35,788 nucleotides of DNA from Clostridia bacterium (GCA_029062045.1 JAIDQV010000140.1:1-35788), one strand, 5' to 3'. Shown: positions 14,953 through 23,675, numbered from the stretch's first letter. Notes: generated by a model from the letters alone, not told the origin. Translations and numbers: made by a program.

Positions 14953-15696
14953 TTATTTTTTATCTTCCCTTTCTTCGGCGCGCATCTTTAAACGCTCGTC
15001 AACGAGCCCTTTGTAAGAAAATTCCTTTCTTATTTCGTCTATCCTGCCTGCGGCGAAATAACTGTAAACGTTTGTATCAGAAGCGTAAATACAGTGGTCG
15101 TACAAAGCGACGTTATTAAAACTGCACATAAGTTGCAATTCGCTTGTAAATCTGTCATCATTGGCGGACGGGTTGGAATTGCCGCTTAAATGGTTGTGCG
15201 CAACCAAAACGCCGTGGGGCTTTTCTTTGGCGAGAATTTCGGATATTTTGTCCGTGCTTACTTCCACTTTGCTTGTATCCGTATTCGTAAAAGAAAAAAT
15301 CCTTTTAACCTTTCCGTTCTTTTCAATACAATAAAGTTCAAGTATTTCTTCAGTTCTGCCGCGCATTCTGACGGTTGCAAACTTTTTAAAGTCATCGTAA
15401 GTTTTCAAAACGGCAACGCCCGCGTTCACGGGGTTTATGCGGCGCATAATCTCGGCATTGCATTTGATATACAGCGCAACGCTTCTACCTACGCCTTTAA
15501 CCGTCATAAGACTGTCGACGTCGGCGTCAAACACGCCCGCAAGCGAGCCGAAGTCATTCAAAAGGTCGTGCGCAATAGGGTTGGTATTTATTCTGGGAAA
15601 AGCGTTGAAAAGAAACATTTCCAAAATCTCGTGGTCATAAAGCCCGCTACCGCTAGTCAGCTTTTCGTACATTCTTTGTCTGTGTCCTTCGTGCAT
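14953..15696 (-). CDS. radC: RadC family JAB-domain protein
   Basis: A 247-residue protein. The N-terminal helix-hairpin-helix region (about residues 1-95) includes VKGVGRSVALYI. The C-terminal JAMM/MPN+ domain (about 105-235) has the metal motif VAHNHLSGNSNPSANDD, equivalent to the family HNHPSG.P.PS..D. The name refers to an old DNA-repair assignment now withdrawn; the biochemical role is unknown, and homologues are often found near mobile elements or as housekeeping genes. GAGGG lies before the ATG. The upstream gene is divergent. Confidence 0.9.
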   Translation of the reverse strand: MHEGHRQRMYEKLTSGSGLYDHEILEMFLFNAFPRINTNPIAHDLLNDFGSLAGVFDADVDSLMTVKGVGRSVALYIKCNAEIMRRINPVNAGVAVLKTYDDFKKFATVRMRGRTEEILELYCIEKNGKVKRIFSFTNTDTSKVEVSTDKISEILAKEKPHGVLVAHNHLSGNSNPSANDDRFTSELQLMCSFNNVALYDHCIYASDTNVYSYFAAGRIDEIRKEFSYKGLVDERLKMRAEEREDKK

Positions 15697-15815
15697 AAAT
15701 CCCTCTTATAAGCGCTGATTTTTACAAATTTATTCTATCACACGCGGCGGGCTTTGGCAAAGAAAATACGGGTTGAAGCCAAAATAGCTTGCAATTTTGT
15801 ACAGTATACTTTAAA

Positions 15816-16604
15816 ATGTTTCTACTATACAAAACACCGTACCCGCGGCAACAAACAGTTATGAAATTTAAATTACCCAAAAGCGTCGCCTTTTACGTTT
15901 TTAGCGCGTTCGCTTTAATAGAAAGCATAATCTACATAATATTCCAGATATACGATTTTGCTTTTAACCAAAACTTAATTTATCTTAAATACGCGGGTAT
16001 TTTGACTTGTCTTGTATTCGCCGCAGTCGGTATTTATTTTTACGGAAAAGACGGAATTGCCGTAACGGTTGCGCTTGTTTTCACTGCGATAAGCGATTTG
16101 TTTATACTTGTTTTGAACAATTACTTTGAAGTAGGCATTTGCACTTTTACTGTTACCCAGGCAATTCACTTTGCAAGAATTTATCTTATAAACGGCAAAA
16201 AACCGTGGATATCGTTAGGCGTGCGCGCCGGCGTTGTTGCGGTTGGGCTTGCCGTTCTCGGCGGGCTTGGTATGCTTAATTCCGCGGTGGTAGTGCTTGC
16301 GGTTATATACTTCCCCCAGCTTTTAATTAACGCCGTTGAAAGCGCACTGCTAATTAAAATCGACAAAAAGTACATACTGTTATTCGTCGGGCTTGTGCTT
16401 TTCACCATTTGCGATATTTGCGTAGGCATTGACAATATGGGCGGCATTAACGGCAACGCAAGCGACGCGACTATCGGCGTAAGTATATCGGATGGGCTTA
16501 AAAACTTTGTACATTCTACTATTTGGACGGTATACCTTCCCGCGCAGGTGTGCATAGTTCTTTCCGAGAAAAAGACGGAATACCACCCCTTCTTTAAAAA
16601 ATAA
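15816..16604 (+). CDS. YhhN/TMEM86-like membrane protein
   Basis: About 262 residues with eight membrane helices. Two spaced acidic helices, TAISDLFILVLNNYFEVG and TICDICVGIDNM, correspond to the two Asp-bearing motifs of the YhhN (lysoplasmalogenase-like) family. QAIHFARIYL after the first matches the family His helix. It may hydrolyse vinyl-ether lysolipids, which would suit a plasmalogen-containing anaerobe, but the match is by motif only. Two starts are possible: ATG 15816, five bases after a TATACT box (15805-15810), and ATG 15861 without any ribosome site. I take the first because the -10 geometry repeats that of other genes here, although its -35 is weak. The next gene starts 15 bases after the stop. 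Confidence 0.55.
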   Translation: MFLLYKTPYPRQQTVMKFKLPKSVAFYVFSAFALIESIIYIIFQIYDFAFNQNLIYLKYAGILTCLVFAAVGIYFYGKDGIAVTVALVFTAISDLFILVLNNYFEVGICTFTVTQAIHFARIYLINGKKPWISLGVRAGVVAVGLAVLGGLGMLNSAVVVLAVIYFPQLLINAVESALLIKIDKKYILLFVGLVLFTICDICVGIDNMGGINGNASDATIGVSISDGLKNFVHSTIWTVYLPAQVCIVLSEKKTEYHPFFKK

Positions 16605-16619
16605 ACTATCGAGAGCGCA

Positions 16620-17417
16620 ATGGATATTCAAAGGCTGAAACTTCAAAAACTGAATAACACGCGCGATTTGGGCGGATTCCCCGTAGCGGACGGACGGCAT
16701 ATAAAATACTGCAGACTTATAAGAAGCGGAAGGCTTTACAAGCTGCCCAAGCTCACACGTTCGTATCTGGAAAATATAGGCGTTACCACGGTTATAGATA
16801 TGCGCATAGAGCGCGAACGGCTTGACTACCCCGACAGCAAATTAAACGGCGCAAAGCACGTTGTTCTTCCCCTTGTAATTGCGGAGGCGGCAGGCATAAC
16901 TTACACCAAGAGCCTTACGACGGTTTGGCGCGAAGAGAGCAAGCGCATTGAAAAAGAGTTCGGCACGGCGGACAGATATATGCACGACGTTTACGAACGC
17001 ATACTGTTTGACCCCCGCTCGCAAAAAACGCTTAAAGAGTTCTTCGACCTTGTTATTGCCGACGAAAACTGCATTTTATGGCATTGCAGTGCGGGCAAGG
17101 ACAGAACGGGAATTGCCGCCATGCTTTTGGAAGCGGTGCTTGGCGTTGACGAAGAGCTTATTATAGAGGACTACGTTGTCACTAACGTATTTCAGCGTAA
17201 AAAGCGCACGTTGCAAAAAGCGGGGCTTCTTGTCCTGCCCGTATCCAGGGATTTTAAAAGAGTGCTTTACGCGCTTATGATTGCAAAGCCCGAATATATA
17301 AAGCATGCGATAGCCACCGTTAAAGAGCGTTACGGCAATATAGTCGAATACTGCAAGCAAGCGTTGGGCTTAACCGACGAAAATATAGAATTTTTAAAAG
17401 ACAAATATTTAGAGTGA
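16620..17417 (+). CDS. Tyrosine/dual-specificity protein phosphatase (Y_phosphatase3)
   Basis: A 265-residue phosphatase. The start motif NTRDLGGFPVADGRHIKYCRLIRSGRL is typical of the IphP/LipA-like tyrosine phosphatases. The P-loop HCSAGKDRTGIAA (about residues 157-169) carries the CX5R active site with the Lys-Asp that is characteristic of the group able to act on phosphotyrosine and on phosphoinositides. The WPD-loop acid is presumably among the Asp residues around 145. It follows the YhhN-like gene by 15 bases with GAGAG as ribosome site, so the two form an operon, and is closed by a terminator. Confidence 0.9.
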   Translation: MDIQRLKLQKLNNTRDLGGFPVADGRHIKYCRLIRSGRLYKLPKLTRSYLENIGVTTVIDMRIERERLDYPDSKLNGAKHVVLPLVIAEAAGITYTKSLTTVWREESKRIEKEFGTADRYMHDVYERILFDPRSQKTLKEFFDLVIADENCILWHCSAGKDRTGIAAMLLEAVLGVDEELIIEDYVVTNVFQRKKRTLQKAGLLVLPVSRDFKRVLYALMIAKPEYIKHAIATVKERYGNIVEYCKQALGLTDENIEFLKDKYLE

Positions 17418-17420
17418 TAA

Positions 17421-17459
17421 AAAGCCCGCTGTCTTCGTAAACGAAGCACAGCGGGCTTT
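17421..17459. terminator. Bidirectional terminator
   Basis: AAAGCCCGCTGT (17421-17432) and ACAGCGGGCTTT (17448-17459) with an inner CTTCG-CGAAG stem, followed by TAATTTTTTT. It ends the phosphatase operon and the convergent small lipoprotein gene. Confidence 0.9.
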
Positions 17460-17476
17460 AATTTTTTTGAATTTTA

Positions 17477-17896
17477 TTACTCTGCTTTCTCTAATTCAAA
17501 CGAAAAACTACCTACGTTGCATTTACCGTCTGACTCGATTATTATGTAAATGGTTTTATTGCTTGTAAACTTTTCGGTTTGTCCTTCAACAGAACCGTCG
17601 GTTCCAATTTCGAATAAGTCCAGTTTTTCATCATTATAGTCATAGTAAACTTTTATAGTTCCTTTTTCCAACGTTGCATTATAAGATATCGATACTTCTT
17701 CATCACCCGTGTTTTTTAATTTCATGACGTATGTTCCACTAAAAGTGTCAAATGAAACGGACGCTTCGCTTGAAGTGTTTGAACTCGTCATCATTGTAGT
17801 AACATAATTACTTGCGTATTTGCTCCCGCAAGCAGATAACGTAAAACATAAAACCAACGCCATCGTTGCAATGATTAAGCCTGCAATCTTTTTCAT
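17477..17896 (-). CDS. Small lipoprotein of unknown function
   Basis: A 139-residue exported lipoprotein. The signal is followed by lipobox LSAC (Cys23). The mature part is all-beta in appearance, rich in Thr, Ser and alternating hydrophobic residues (SFDTFSGTYVMKLKNTGDEE), consistent with one Ig-like or jelly-roll domain of about 100 residues. I do not recognise a family. AAGGAG lies eight bases before the ATG. A promoter TTGCTT-17-TATATT is seen upstream on the minus strand. It is monocistronic, between two terminators. Confidence 0.7.
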   Translation of the reverse strand: MKKIAGLIIATMALVLCFTLSACGSKYASNYVTTMMTSSNTSSEASVSFDTFSGTYVMKLKNTGDEEVSISYNATLEKGTIKVYYDYNDEKLDLFEIGTDGSVEGQTEKFTSNKTIYIIIESDGKCNVGSFSFELEKAE

Positions 17897-17952
17897 ATAA
17901 TCGCTCCTTAAATTTTAGTTTATTGTAATTCAAATATATCATACTAAAACAG

Positions 17953-17988
17953 AAAAAGCAAGGACTATGCGTCTAATCCTTGCTTTTT
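17953..17988 (-). terminator. Terminator of the glmM-glmS operon
   Basis: AAAAAGCAAGGA (17953-17964) pairs with TCCTTGCTTTTT (17977-17988). On the minus strand the stem is followed by a T-run, just after the glmS stop. Confidence 0.85.
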
Positions 17989-18000
17989 GATTGCTTTATT

Positions 18001-19770
18001 CTACTCTACCGTTACGCTTTTGGCTAAGTTGCGGGGTTTGTCGATTTCCCGCCCCAACACTGCCGCCGCTTTGTATGCAAGCATTTGAACCGCAACTGCG
18101 GAAAGCAGCGGCGATAAAAACTTGTCGCACTTCGGCAAACAGGTCAACGGTAGCTTGCCCGAAAACCTTTCCTTTACTTCATCTATATTGGTAATTACCG
18201 CAACCTTGCCCCCGCGGGATAAGACCTGCTCGACAGCGTTCTCGCTTTTGCCTGCAAGCTCTTCGTCGGTGATTATCACAACGGAAGTCGTAGCGACGTC
18301 TACAAGCGCAAGCGTGCCGTGCTTTAGCTCTCCCGAAGGATACCCCTCCCCCGGCACGTAGGAAACCTCTTTAAGTTTGAGGCTTCCTTCAAGCGCAACC
18401 GCGTAATCCAAATCCCTGCCCAAAAAGTATACCCCGCTGCTTGAAGCGCAAACGTGCGCAAGTGAACGCATATCCAAGCCTTCAAGCGTTTGGGCTATTA
18501 GGGCGGGGATTTCATTTATTTTTCGAGCGCACCCGGCGTAAAAATTTTCACCCGCAAGCACTGCCGCCGCAAGGTACAGCGCGGCAATTTGACCCGTGTA
18601 GCTTTTGGTTGCCGCAACGCAAATTTCGGGGCCCGCCGCAACGGGCACAACGACCGTGGCAAGCCTTGTAAGCTCCGAGCGGTGGGAATTTGTAACGGCG
18701 ATGACCTTCGCCCCCAAAGAAAGCGCAAGCCGGGCCGCTTCGACCGTGTCCGCCGTCTCCCCACTTTGACTTACGGCAATGACCGCAGTCTTATTATTGA
18801 TTACGGGATTTTTATAGCGGAACTCGCCCGCCGTTTCGCACTCGGCAGGGATACGCGCAAAGCACTCAATATACCGCTTGCCGCAAATTGCGGCGTGATA
18901 AGCCGTTCCGCACCCCGTTAAAATTATCCGCTCTATTCCGTCAAGCTCTGCGCCGAGTTTGTCTTTTACCCCTGCGAAAGCACGTGCCGTTGCCTCGACG
19001 GAAAGGGGAGTTTCGCGCAGCTCTTTAAGCATGTAATGAGGGCACCCGTCCAAACCCAGGCTTGCCGACACCGCAAGATTTGGCTCTTTCAAACGCGAAA
19101 CGGGTTTAAAAAATTTGTCGAAAATTTTCACGCCGTCCGCGGTGATTTCGGCAACGTCGCCGTCCTCTAAAATGGTGATGTTTTCGCAAAGGCCGGCAAG
19201 GGCGGGCTCGTCGCTGGCGCAATAATTTCCGTCTTTGCCGTAGCCGATGATAAGCGGGCTTTTGTGGCGGGCGACGGCTATTTTTTGTTCACCTTCGCAT
19301 ATCGCCATAAGCGCATATGACCCTTTAAGCAACTTAACCGTTTCATACAAGGCGCAAACCAAATCGCCGTTATAGTTTTTTTGAAGAAGGTGGGCGACGA
19401 CTTCGCTGTCGGTATCCGAAAGAAATTTCGCGCCGCCCGCAATAAGCTGAGCTTTAAGTTCGGCGTAATTTTCGATAATGCCGTTATGCACGATGGCGAT
19501 ACCGCCCGCGCGGTGGGGGTGCGCGTTAATATCCGACGGCACGCCGTGGGTAGCCCAGCGGGTATGACCTATGCCGACGCGCGCTTGAACGCCTTTAAGT
19601 AGAGGCGCAAGTTTTTCCACCCTGCCCTGCTTTTTCATTATCTGAATTTTTCCGTCCGAAAGAAAAGCCGCACCCGCCGAATCGTATCCGCGGTATTCAA
19701 GACGTTTAAGCCCGCCCAAAACTGTTTCGGCGGCATCACCGCCGCCTATGTAACCGATTATCCCGCACAT
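18001..19770 (-). CDS. glmS: Glutamine-fructose-6-phosphate aminotransferase
   Basis: A 589-residue enzyme that makes glucosamine 6-phosphate from fructose 6-phosphate and glutamine, the first step to UDP-GlcNAc for peptidoglycan. Processed Cys2 (MCGIIGYIGG) is the glutaminase nucleophile. GIGHTRWATHG and VHNGIIENY follow. The two SIS domains start near residue 270 (LTGCGTAYHA, VSQSGETADT) and 440, and the protein ends in the typical DKPRNLAKSVTVE. Length is slightly shorter than the usual 600-610. GAGGT precedes the ATG. It follows glmM by seven bases, so flux into wall sugars is made from one transcript. I find no glmS-ribozyme core in front of it. Confidence 0.97.
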   Translation of the reverse strand: MCGIIGYIGGGDAAETVLGGLKRLEYRGYDSAGAAFLSDGKIQIMKKQGRVEKLAPLLKGVQARVGIGHTRWATHGVPSDINAHPHRAGGIAIVHNGIIENYAELKAQLIAGGAKFLSDTDSEVVAHLLQKNYNGDLVCALYETVKLLKGSYALMAICEGEQKIAVARHKSPLIIGYGKDGNYCASDEPALAGLCENITILEDGDVAEITADGVKIFDKFFKPVSRLKEPNLAVSASLGLDGCPHYMLKELRETPLSVEATARAFAGVKDKLGAELDGIERIILTGCGTAYHAAICGKRYIECFARIPAECETAGEFRYKNPVINNKTAVIAVSQSGETADTVEAARLALSLGAKVIAVTNSHRSELTRLATVVVPVAAGPEICVAATKSYTGQIAALYLAAAVLAGENFYAGCARKINEIPALIAQTLEGLDMRSLAHVCASSSGVYFLGRDLDYAVALEGSLKLKEVSYVPGEGYPSGELKHGTLALVDVATTSVVIITDEELAGKSENAVEQVLSRGGKVAVITNIDEVKERFSGKLPLTCLPKCDKFLSPLLSAVAVQMLAYKAAAVLGREIDKPRNLAKSVTVE

Positions 19771-19777
19771 AAATACC

Positions 19778-21118
19778 TCAACCGTTTTCTTGTATTTTGC
19801 CGCTTATTATTTTGCAAGCCAAGGCGCACAGCTCTTCGCTTTCACCCTCAGCGGTAATACGGATTAACCGCTCGGTACCAGAAGGGCGGACGATTAAACG
19901 GACCTTAAGCTCTTCCCTCAGTTTTTCGGCAAGAGCGTCCACGCCCGTCATGGCGCGTTTTTTATCTACGACGGGGATATTCAAAGATACCTGAGGTAAA
20001 GTTTTGTATCCCTTCAAAAGCCCGTCGAAGCCGCGGTTTTCGACTACGGCTTCCATAAGCATAACCGCCGTAACAAGCCCGTCGCCCGTGGTTTCGTACT
20101 TTGAAAAAACTATGTGCCCGCTGCGCTCGCCGCCTAGCACCGCGCCCGTTTTAGCCATAGTGTCGCAAACGGTTTTATCGCCGACGTCGCACACTTCGCA
20201 CTTTATGCCCCGCGCGGCAAGGCTACCTATAAACCCGCCGTTGGACAGGACGGTGCAAACCACTTTGCCGTGCGCAAGCTCGCCGCGGGTTTTTAAATAG
20301 TTGGCAAGAATATACATTTCTTCGTCGCCGGTGATGACGTTGCCGCTTGAATCAACCGCGATGCATCTGTCGGCGTCGCCGTCGAACGCAAAACCTATAT
20401 CGAGCGAATTTTTAACGACTAAATCGCACAGTGCTTCGATGTGGGTAGAGCCCACGCCGTCGTTCACGTTGGTGCCGTTGGGGGTATCGCCTATCATATA
20501 GGTTTTTGCACCCAAAGCCTCGAACACGCTGCGCGCAATCTGGAAGGCGCTTCCGTTAGCCCCGTCAAGCCCTATGCGCATACCCTTGTAAGAACAGGTT
20601 GCAAGGGAAATAAGATGCCCTATGTAACGGTTTCTTCCCGCAAAGAAGTCCACCGTGCGCCCTATATCCTGCCCGCGCGCAAATGGAATATCTTTACCGC
20701 CGAAAGATGTAAAATCGCCGTCCAGATAGCTTTCGATAACAGAAATAACGCTGTCTTCCATCTTTTCGCCGCGCTCGTTTAACAGCTTTATGCCGTTATC
20801 GTAATAGGGGTTGTGGCTTGCCGAAACCATTATTCCGCAGTCGAACCCGTCGCACCTTGTGACGTAAGATACGGAAGGGGTGGTGGTAACGTGCAGTATG
20901 TGCGCGTCCGCGCCAACCGAAGTGAGCCCCGATGCAAGTGAGTATTCAAGCATATATGAGGAAAGGCGCGTATCCTTGCCGATGACCGCGCGGCACTTGC
21001 GCCCCAGGCGCGCACCGAAGTACCAACCGAGAACTTTGCCAACCTTAAAAGCCTGTTCGGCGGTAATGGTGGTACCCGCCTCGCCCCTGAAACCGTCTGT
21101 TCCGAAGTATTTACCCGT
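19778..21118 (-). CDS. glmM: Phosphoglucosamine mutase with apparent ACG start
   Basis: A 446-residue enzyme converting glucosamine 6-phosphate to the 1-phosphate. The N-terminal KYFGTDGFRGEAG is complete only if translation starts at ACG (21116-21118), where the family has ATG (MGKYFGTDG). A TAA stop lies two codons upstream in frame, so no earlier start exists. GGAGGT (21124-21129) lies five bases before the ACG, the ideal place. The first ATG in frame is codon 56 (20953) and would remove the phosphate-binding N-terminus. Other motifs: phosphoserine loop VSASHNPYYDNG (about residue 100), DGDADRC (about 240), GERSGH and RPSGTERLIR near the end. It forms an operon with glmS. Confidence 0.92.
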   Translation of the reverse strand, partial: TGKYFGTDGFRGEAGTTITAEQAFKVGKVLGWYFGARLGRKCRAVIGKDTRLSSYMLEYSLASGLTSVGADAHILHVTTTPSVSYVTRCDGFDCGIMVSASHNPYYDNGIKLLNERGEKMEDSVISVIESYLDGDFTSFGGKDIPFARGQDIGRTVDFFAGRNRYIGHLISLATCSYKGMRIGLDGANGSAFQIARSVFEALGAKTYMIGDTPNGTNVNDGVGSTHIEALCDLVVKNSLDIGFAFDGDADRCIAVDSSGNVITGDEEMYILANYLKTRGELAHGKVVCTVLSNGGFIGSLAARGIKCEVCDVGDKTVCDTMAKTGAVLGGERSGHIVFSKYETTGDGLVTAVMLMEAVVENRGFDGLLKGYKTLPQVSLNIPVVDKKRAMTGVDALAEKLREELKVRLIVRPSGTERLIRITAEGESEELCALACKIISGKIQENG

Positions 21119-21209
21119 ATTTTACCTCCTTCACGCATATAAGCGGGAATTCATATCAGCTTTAAAACAAATAAGCGAGGGCACATTTCAGCGGGGATGC
21201 ATATGAAAA

Positions 21210-21228
21210 GGAGGAAGCAACTCCCTCC
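21210..21228 (-). promoter_or_regulatory. Anti-ribosome-site hairpin in glmM leader
   Basis: On the minus strand GGAGGGAG, loop TTG, CTTCCTCC forms a hairpin followed by TTTTC. The CCTCCTT part is complementary to AAGGAGG of the glmM ribosome site 80 bases downstream, so two exclusive pairings exist. It could equally be a weak terminator. Confidence 0.4.
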
Positions 21229-21564
21229 ACTTTCGTAAAAAAATCGGTGAAGACGGGATTTTTTTCCGTCGACAAATTTCGCCTTTTAACCTCTTCTTCC
21301 CCCGCCACCCGACATTTATCTGCCCGCACGGTGCATATGTTTTAAAATTTATATGAAAAAAATTACAAGTGCGGCTAAAACGCTTGAACGGCGAAAAATC
21401 TGAGCCGCCGTAAATATGTGCGCCGCCGCAAAATCCGTATTAAAGCATATGCCTTGAAAATAATTTGTGTTACGGCGCATACGGGACTGTTTTTTGTATT
21501 TTTGCCGCCTTGGTGCATATATTCAAACTGTCGTTAATTGTGGCATATATGGCACTCAATTAAA

Positions 21565-21593
21565 TTGACAACGGTTTTTGCATATGTTAAAAT
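21565..21593 (+). promoter_or_regulatory. Promoter of ktrB-ktrA
   Basis: TTGACA (21565-21570), 17 bases, TAAAAT (21588-21593). Expected start near 21600, leaving a 17-base leader without a purine-rich ribosome site. Confidence 0.75.
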
Positions 21594-21616
21594 GAAGCCG
21601 ATTTCGGACAACGTAA

Positions 21617-22966
21617 ATGAAGAAAAAATTCAAGATTAAACTTACCGTTTGGCGATTGCTTGCTTTGGCATATCTTGCGGGAATGATTTTGGGAAGTATC
21701 CTTCTGATACTCCCCTTCGCCACTCGGGAAGGACAGCAAACTTCATATCTAAACGCGCTGTTCACCGCAACTTCGGCAGTTTGCATCACGGGACTTTCCC
21801 CCTACGATATTGCAACCCACTGGTCGCTTTTCGGGCAAATAGTTATACTGCTGCTTGTTCAGATGAGCGGCCTCGGCTTTATGACTTTGGTTTCCGCCGC
21901 GTTCCTTATCTTTAAACACGGAATGGGTTTAGGTAGCCGCAATGCGTTTATGCTTGACTCGCGCGGGAACTATACCGGCATAAAGACCCTTTTAAAACGC
22001 ATAGTTGCAGGAACTTTGATTTGCGAAACCGTGGGCGCGCTTCTGTTAATGATACAGTTCATACCAGAATTCGGCGCAGGGAAAGGAATTTATTATTCCG
22101 TTTGGCACTCGATTTCGGCGTTTTGCAACGCAGGCTTTGATTTGCTGGGCACGGCGGAAAACGGCGGCTTCGTTTCACTAACGTCTTATGCCACAAACCC
22201 TTTGGTTAACCTTACTGTTTCCGCCCTGGTAATTTTAGGCGGTTTGGGCTTTGCCGTTTGGGGCGACGTTATAGACTGCAGGTTCAAGTACAAAAAGTTC
22301 CAGCTTAACACCAAAGTAGTGCTTATCATGACGGGCATACTGTTAGTTTTGGGCACGGCTCTGTTTATGATTTTCGAGCGCAACGATACCCAAGCGGATA
22401 TGAACTTCGGGCAAAGGCTTTTAGTTTCTTTCTTTGAATCCGTAACCCCCCGTTCTGCGGGCTTTGCTACTACCCATTGTACTTCACTTTCAAACAGCGG
22501 GTATTTACTTACGGTTTTACTTATGTTCGTAGGCGGAGGCTCAGGCTCTACCGCGGGCGGTATAAGAATAGGCACGTTTGCCGTTCTTCTAGTCGGTATG
22601 ACGGCGGCTTGCCTCGGTCGCAGAGATATAAACATAGGCAAAAGGCGCATAGAGTATTCCCTTCTGTGGCAGGCGCTTGCGATTTTGGCTTCTTTCCTTA
22701 CGGGAATTGTCTTATCCACCCTTGTCATAGGAACCATTCAGCCCGAAGCCGATTTTAAAGAAGTGGTATTCGAATGTGTTTCCGCGCTAACCAATACGGG
22801 GCTTACTATGGACTTTACCCCGAAGCTCGGAATTGCTTCAAGTTTGATAATAATATTTTTAATGTACGCAGGTAGGATAGGCGTGTTCACCCTTACGCTT
22901 GCGCTCGGCAAAAAGAGAAACGCGGCGGAAATCCGCAAACCGATAGATACGCTTTTAATCGGTTAA
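21617..22966 (+). CDS. ktrB: TrkH/KtrB-type potassium channel subunit
   Basis: A 449-residue membrane protein of the superfamily of K+ transporters. Four M1-P-M2 repeats are visible by their selectivity-filter glycines: SAVCITGLSP (about residue 55), SAFCNAGFDL (about 185), TPRSAGFATT (about 285) and SALTNTGLTM (about 400). The GGGSGSTAGGIRIGT stretch after the third is the gating loop region of KtrB/TrkH. Length is that of KtrB rather than the longer TrkH. It forms the pore for K+ uptake, driven by the membrane potential and often Na+. The regulatory subunit gene follows at 22988, so the set is KtrAB. Confidence 0.92.
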   Translation: MKKKFKIKLTVWRLLALAYLAGMILGSILLILPFATREGQQTSYLNALFTATSAVCITGLSPYDIATHWSLFGQIVILLLVQMSGLGFMTLVSAAFLIFKHGMGLGSRNAFMLDSRGNYTGIKTLLKRIVAGTLICETVGALLLMIQFIPEFGAGKGIYYSVWHSISAFCNAGFDLLGTAENGGFVSLTSYATNPLVNLTVSALVILGGLGFAVWGDVIDCRFKYKKFQLNTKVVLIMTGILLVLGTALFMIFERNDTQADMNFGQRLLVSFFESVTPRSAGFATTHCTSLSNSGYLLTVLLMFVGGGSGSTAGGIRIGTFAVLLVGMTAACLGRRDINIGKRRIEYSLLWQALAILASFLTGIVLSTLVIGTIQPEADFKEVVFECVSALTNTGLTMDFTPKLGIASSLIIIFLMYAGRIGVFTLTLALGKKRNAAEIRKPIDTLLIG

Positions 22967-22987
22967 ACAAATTAGTAGAGGTTTAAT

Positions 22988-23641
22988 ATGAAATCTGTTT
23001 TAGTAATTGGAATGGGTCAGTTCGGTCAGCTTGTAGGCGATAAACTTATGAAGCTGGGCAACGAAGTAATGATAGTTGACAGGGATGAAAATATCATCAA
23101 CGCGCTTGCACCCAAATACACGAATGCGGTTATCACAAACTGTATTAACCCCGACAACGTTAAAAGCCTTGACGTGGCATCTTACGACGCGTGCGTGGTT
23201 ACCATTGCGGACGACTTCCAAAGCTCTTTGGAAATAACCTCCGTCCTTAAAGATTTGGGTGCGAAATACGTCGTATCGAAAGCGAATACGGATATTCAAA
23301 GAAAGTTCCTTTTCCGCGTGGGCGCAGACGAAGTTCTTTACCCCAACCGCGACGTTGCCGAAAAACTTGCGGTTCGCCTCAACGCCGAAAAGGTTTACGA
23401 CTATATCGAGCTGGACGCAACTTGTTCCATTTTCGAAATTGCCGTTCCCGACAAGTGGATTGGCAAAACCATTCGCGAGGCAAACCCCCGCGCCGATTAC
23501 GATTTGAATATTCTTACCATTAAGAAGGACAACAAAATTGTGCCCTCCATCACTCCCGATACAGTGTTTGAGGTGGGCGATAAAATGGTAGTTTTCGGCG
23601 ATACCGAAAAAATACTTGCATTTACTAATAAGAAGAAATAA
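22988..23641 (+). CDS. ktrA: KtrA/TrkA-type regulatory subunit (RCK domains)
   Basis: A 217-residue cytosolic gating subunit. The RCK_N Rossmann domain occupies about residues 1-130, with VIGMGQFGQLVGDKLMKLG and the nucleotide-ribose acid in MIVDRDE. The TrkA_C domain (about 135-215) binds regulators; in Firmicutes this is often c-di-AMP. In the family an octameric ring of KtrA opens KtrB when ATP is bound. GAGGT lies seven bases before the ATG, and 21 bases separate it from ktrB. Confidence 0.93.
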   Translation: MKSVLVIGMGQFGQLVGDKLMKLGNEVMIVDRDENIINALAPKYTNAVITNCINPDNVKSLDVASYDACVVTIADDFQSSLEITSVLKDLGAKYVVSKANTDIQRKFLFRVGADEVLYPNRDVAEKLAVRLNAEKVYDYIELDATCSIFEIAVPDKWIGKTIREANPRADYDLNILTIKKDNKIVPSITPDTVFEVGDKMVVFGDTEKILAFTNKKK

Positions 23642-23644
23642 GTG

Positions 23645-23674
23645 AAAGCCCCGCGCAAAATTGCGCGGGGCTTT
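23645..23674. terminator. Bidirectional terminator
   Basis: A 14-base stem, AAAGCCCCGCGCAA (23645-23658) and TTGCGCGGGGCTTT (23661-23674), between ktrA and the convergent comF. Confidence 0.9.
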
Positions 23675-23675
23675 T

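Larger units (their letters stand above)
21119..21616. other. Long intergenic region with glmM leader and GCATAT cluster
   Basis: No gene seen. Seven GCATAT hexamers (21135, 21199, 21333, 21445, 21515, 21543, 21580) lie in about 450 bases, far more than chance. A minus-strand hairpin at 21210-21228 contains CCTCCTT, which could also pair with the glmM ribosome site. The right end carries the ktrB promoter. A clear glmM promoter is not evident; TTGTAA-17-TTAAAA around 21341-21370 on the minus strand is the best, weak, candidate. Confidence 0.6.

Noticed and set aside
19778-20953. glmM starting at the first ATG (20953)
   Set aside because: It would lose the conserved FGTDG N-terminus; the in-frame upstream sequence encodes it down to the ACG with a perfect ribosome site.
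21268-21276. 0A-like TTTGTCGAC between glmM and ktrB
   Set aside because: The last position is mismatched, and it is not located relative to a recognisable promoter.
21119-21616. glmS ribozyme or ydaO-type riboswitch in the glmM/ktrB interval
   Set aside because: I looked for the ribozyme core and for long conserved riboswitch segments and saw none; the ktrB leader is only about 17 bases.
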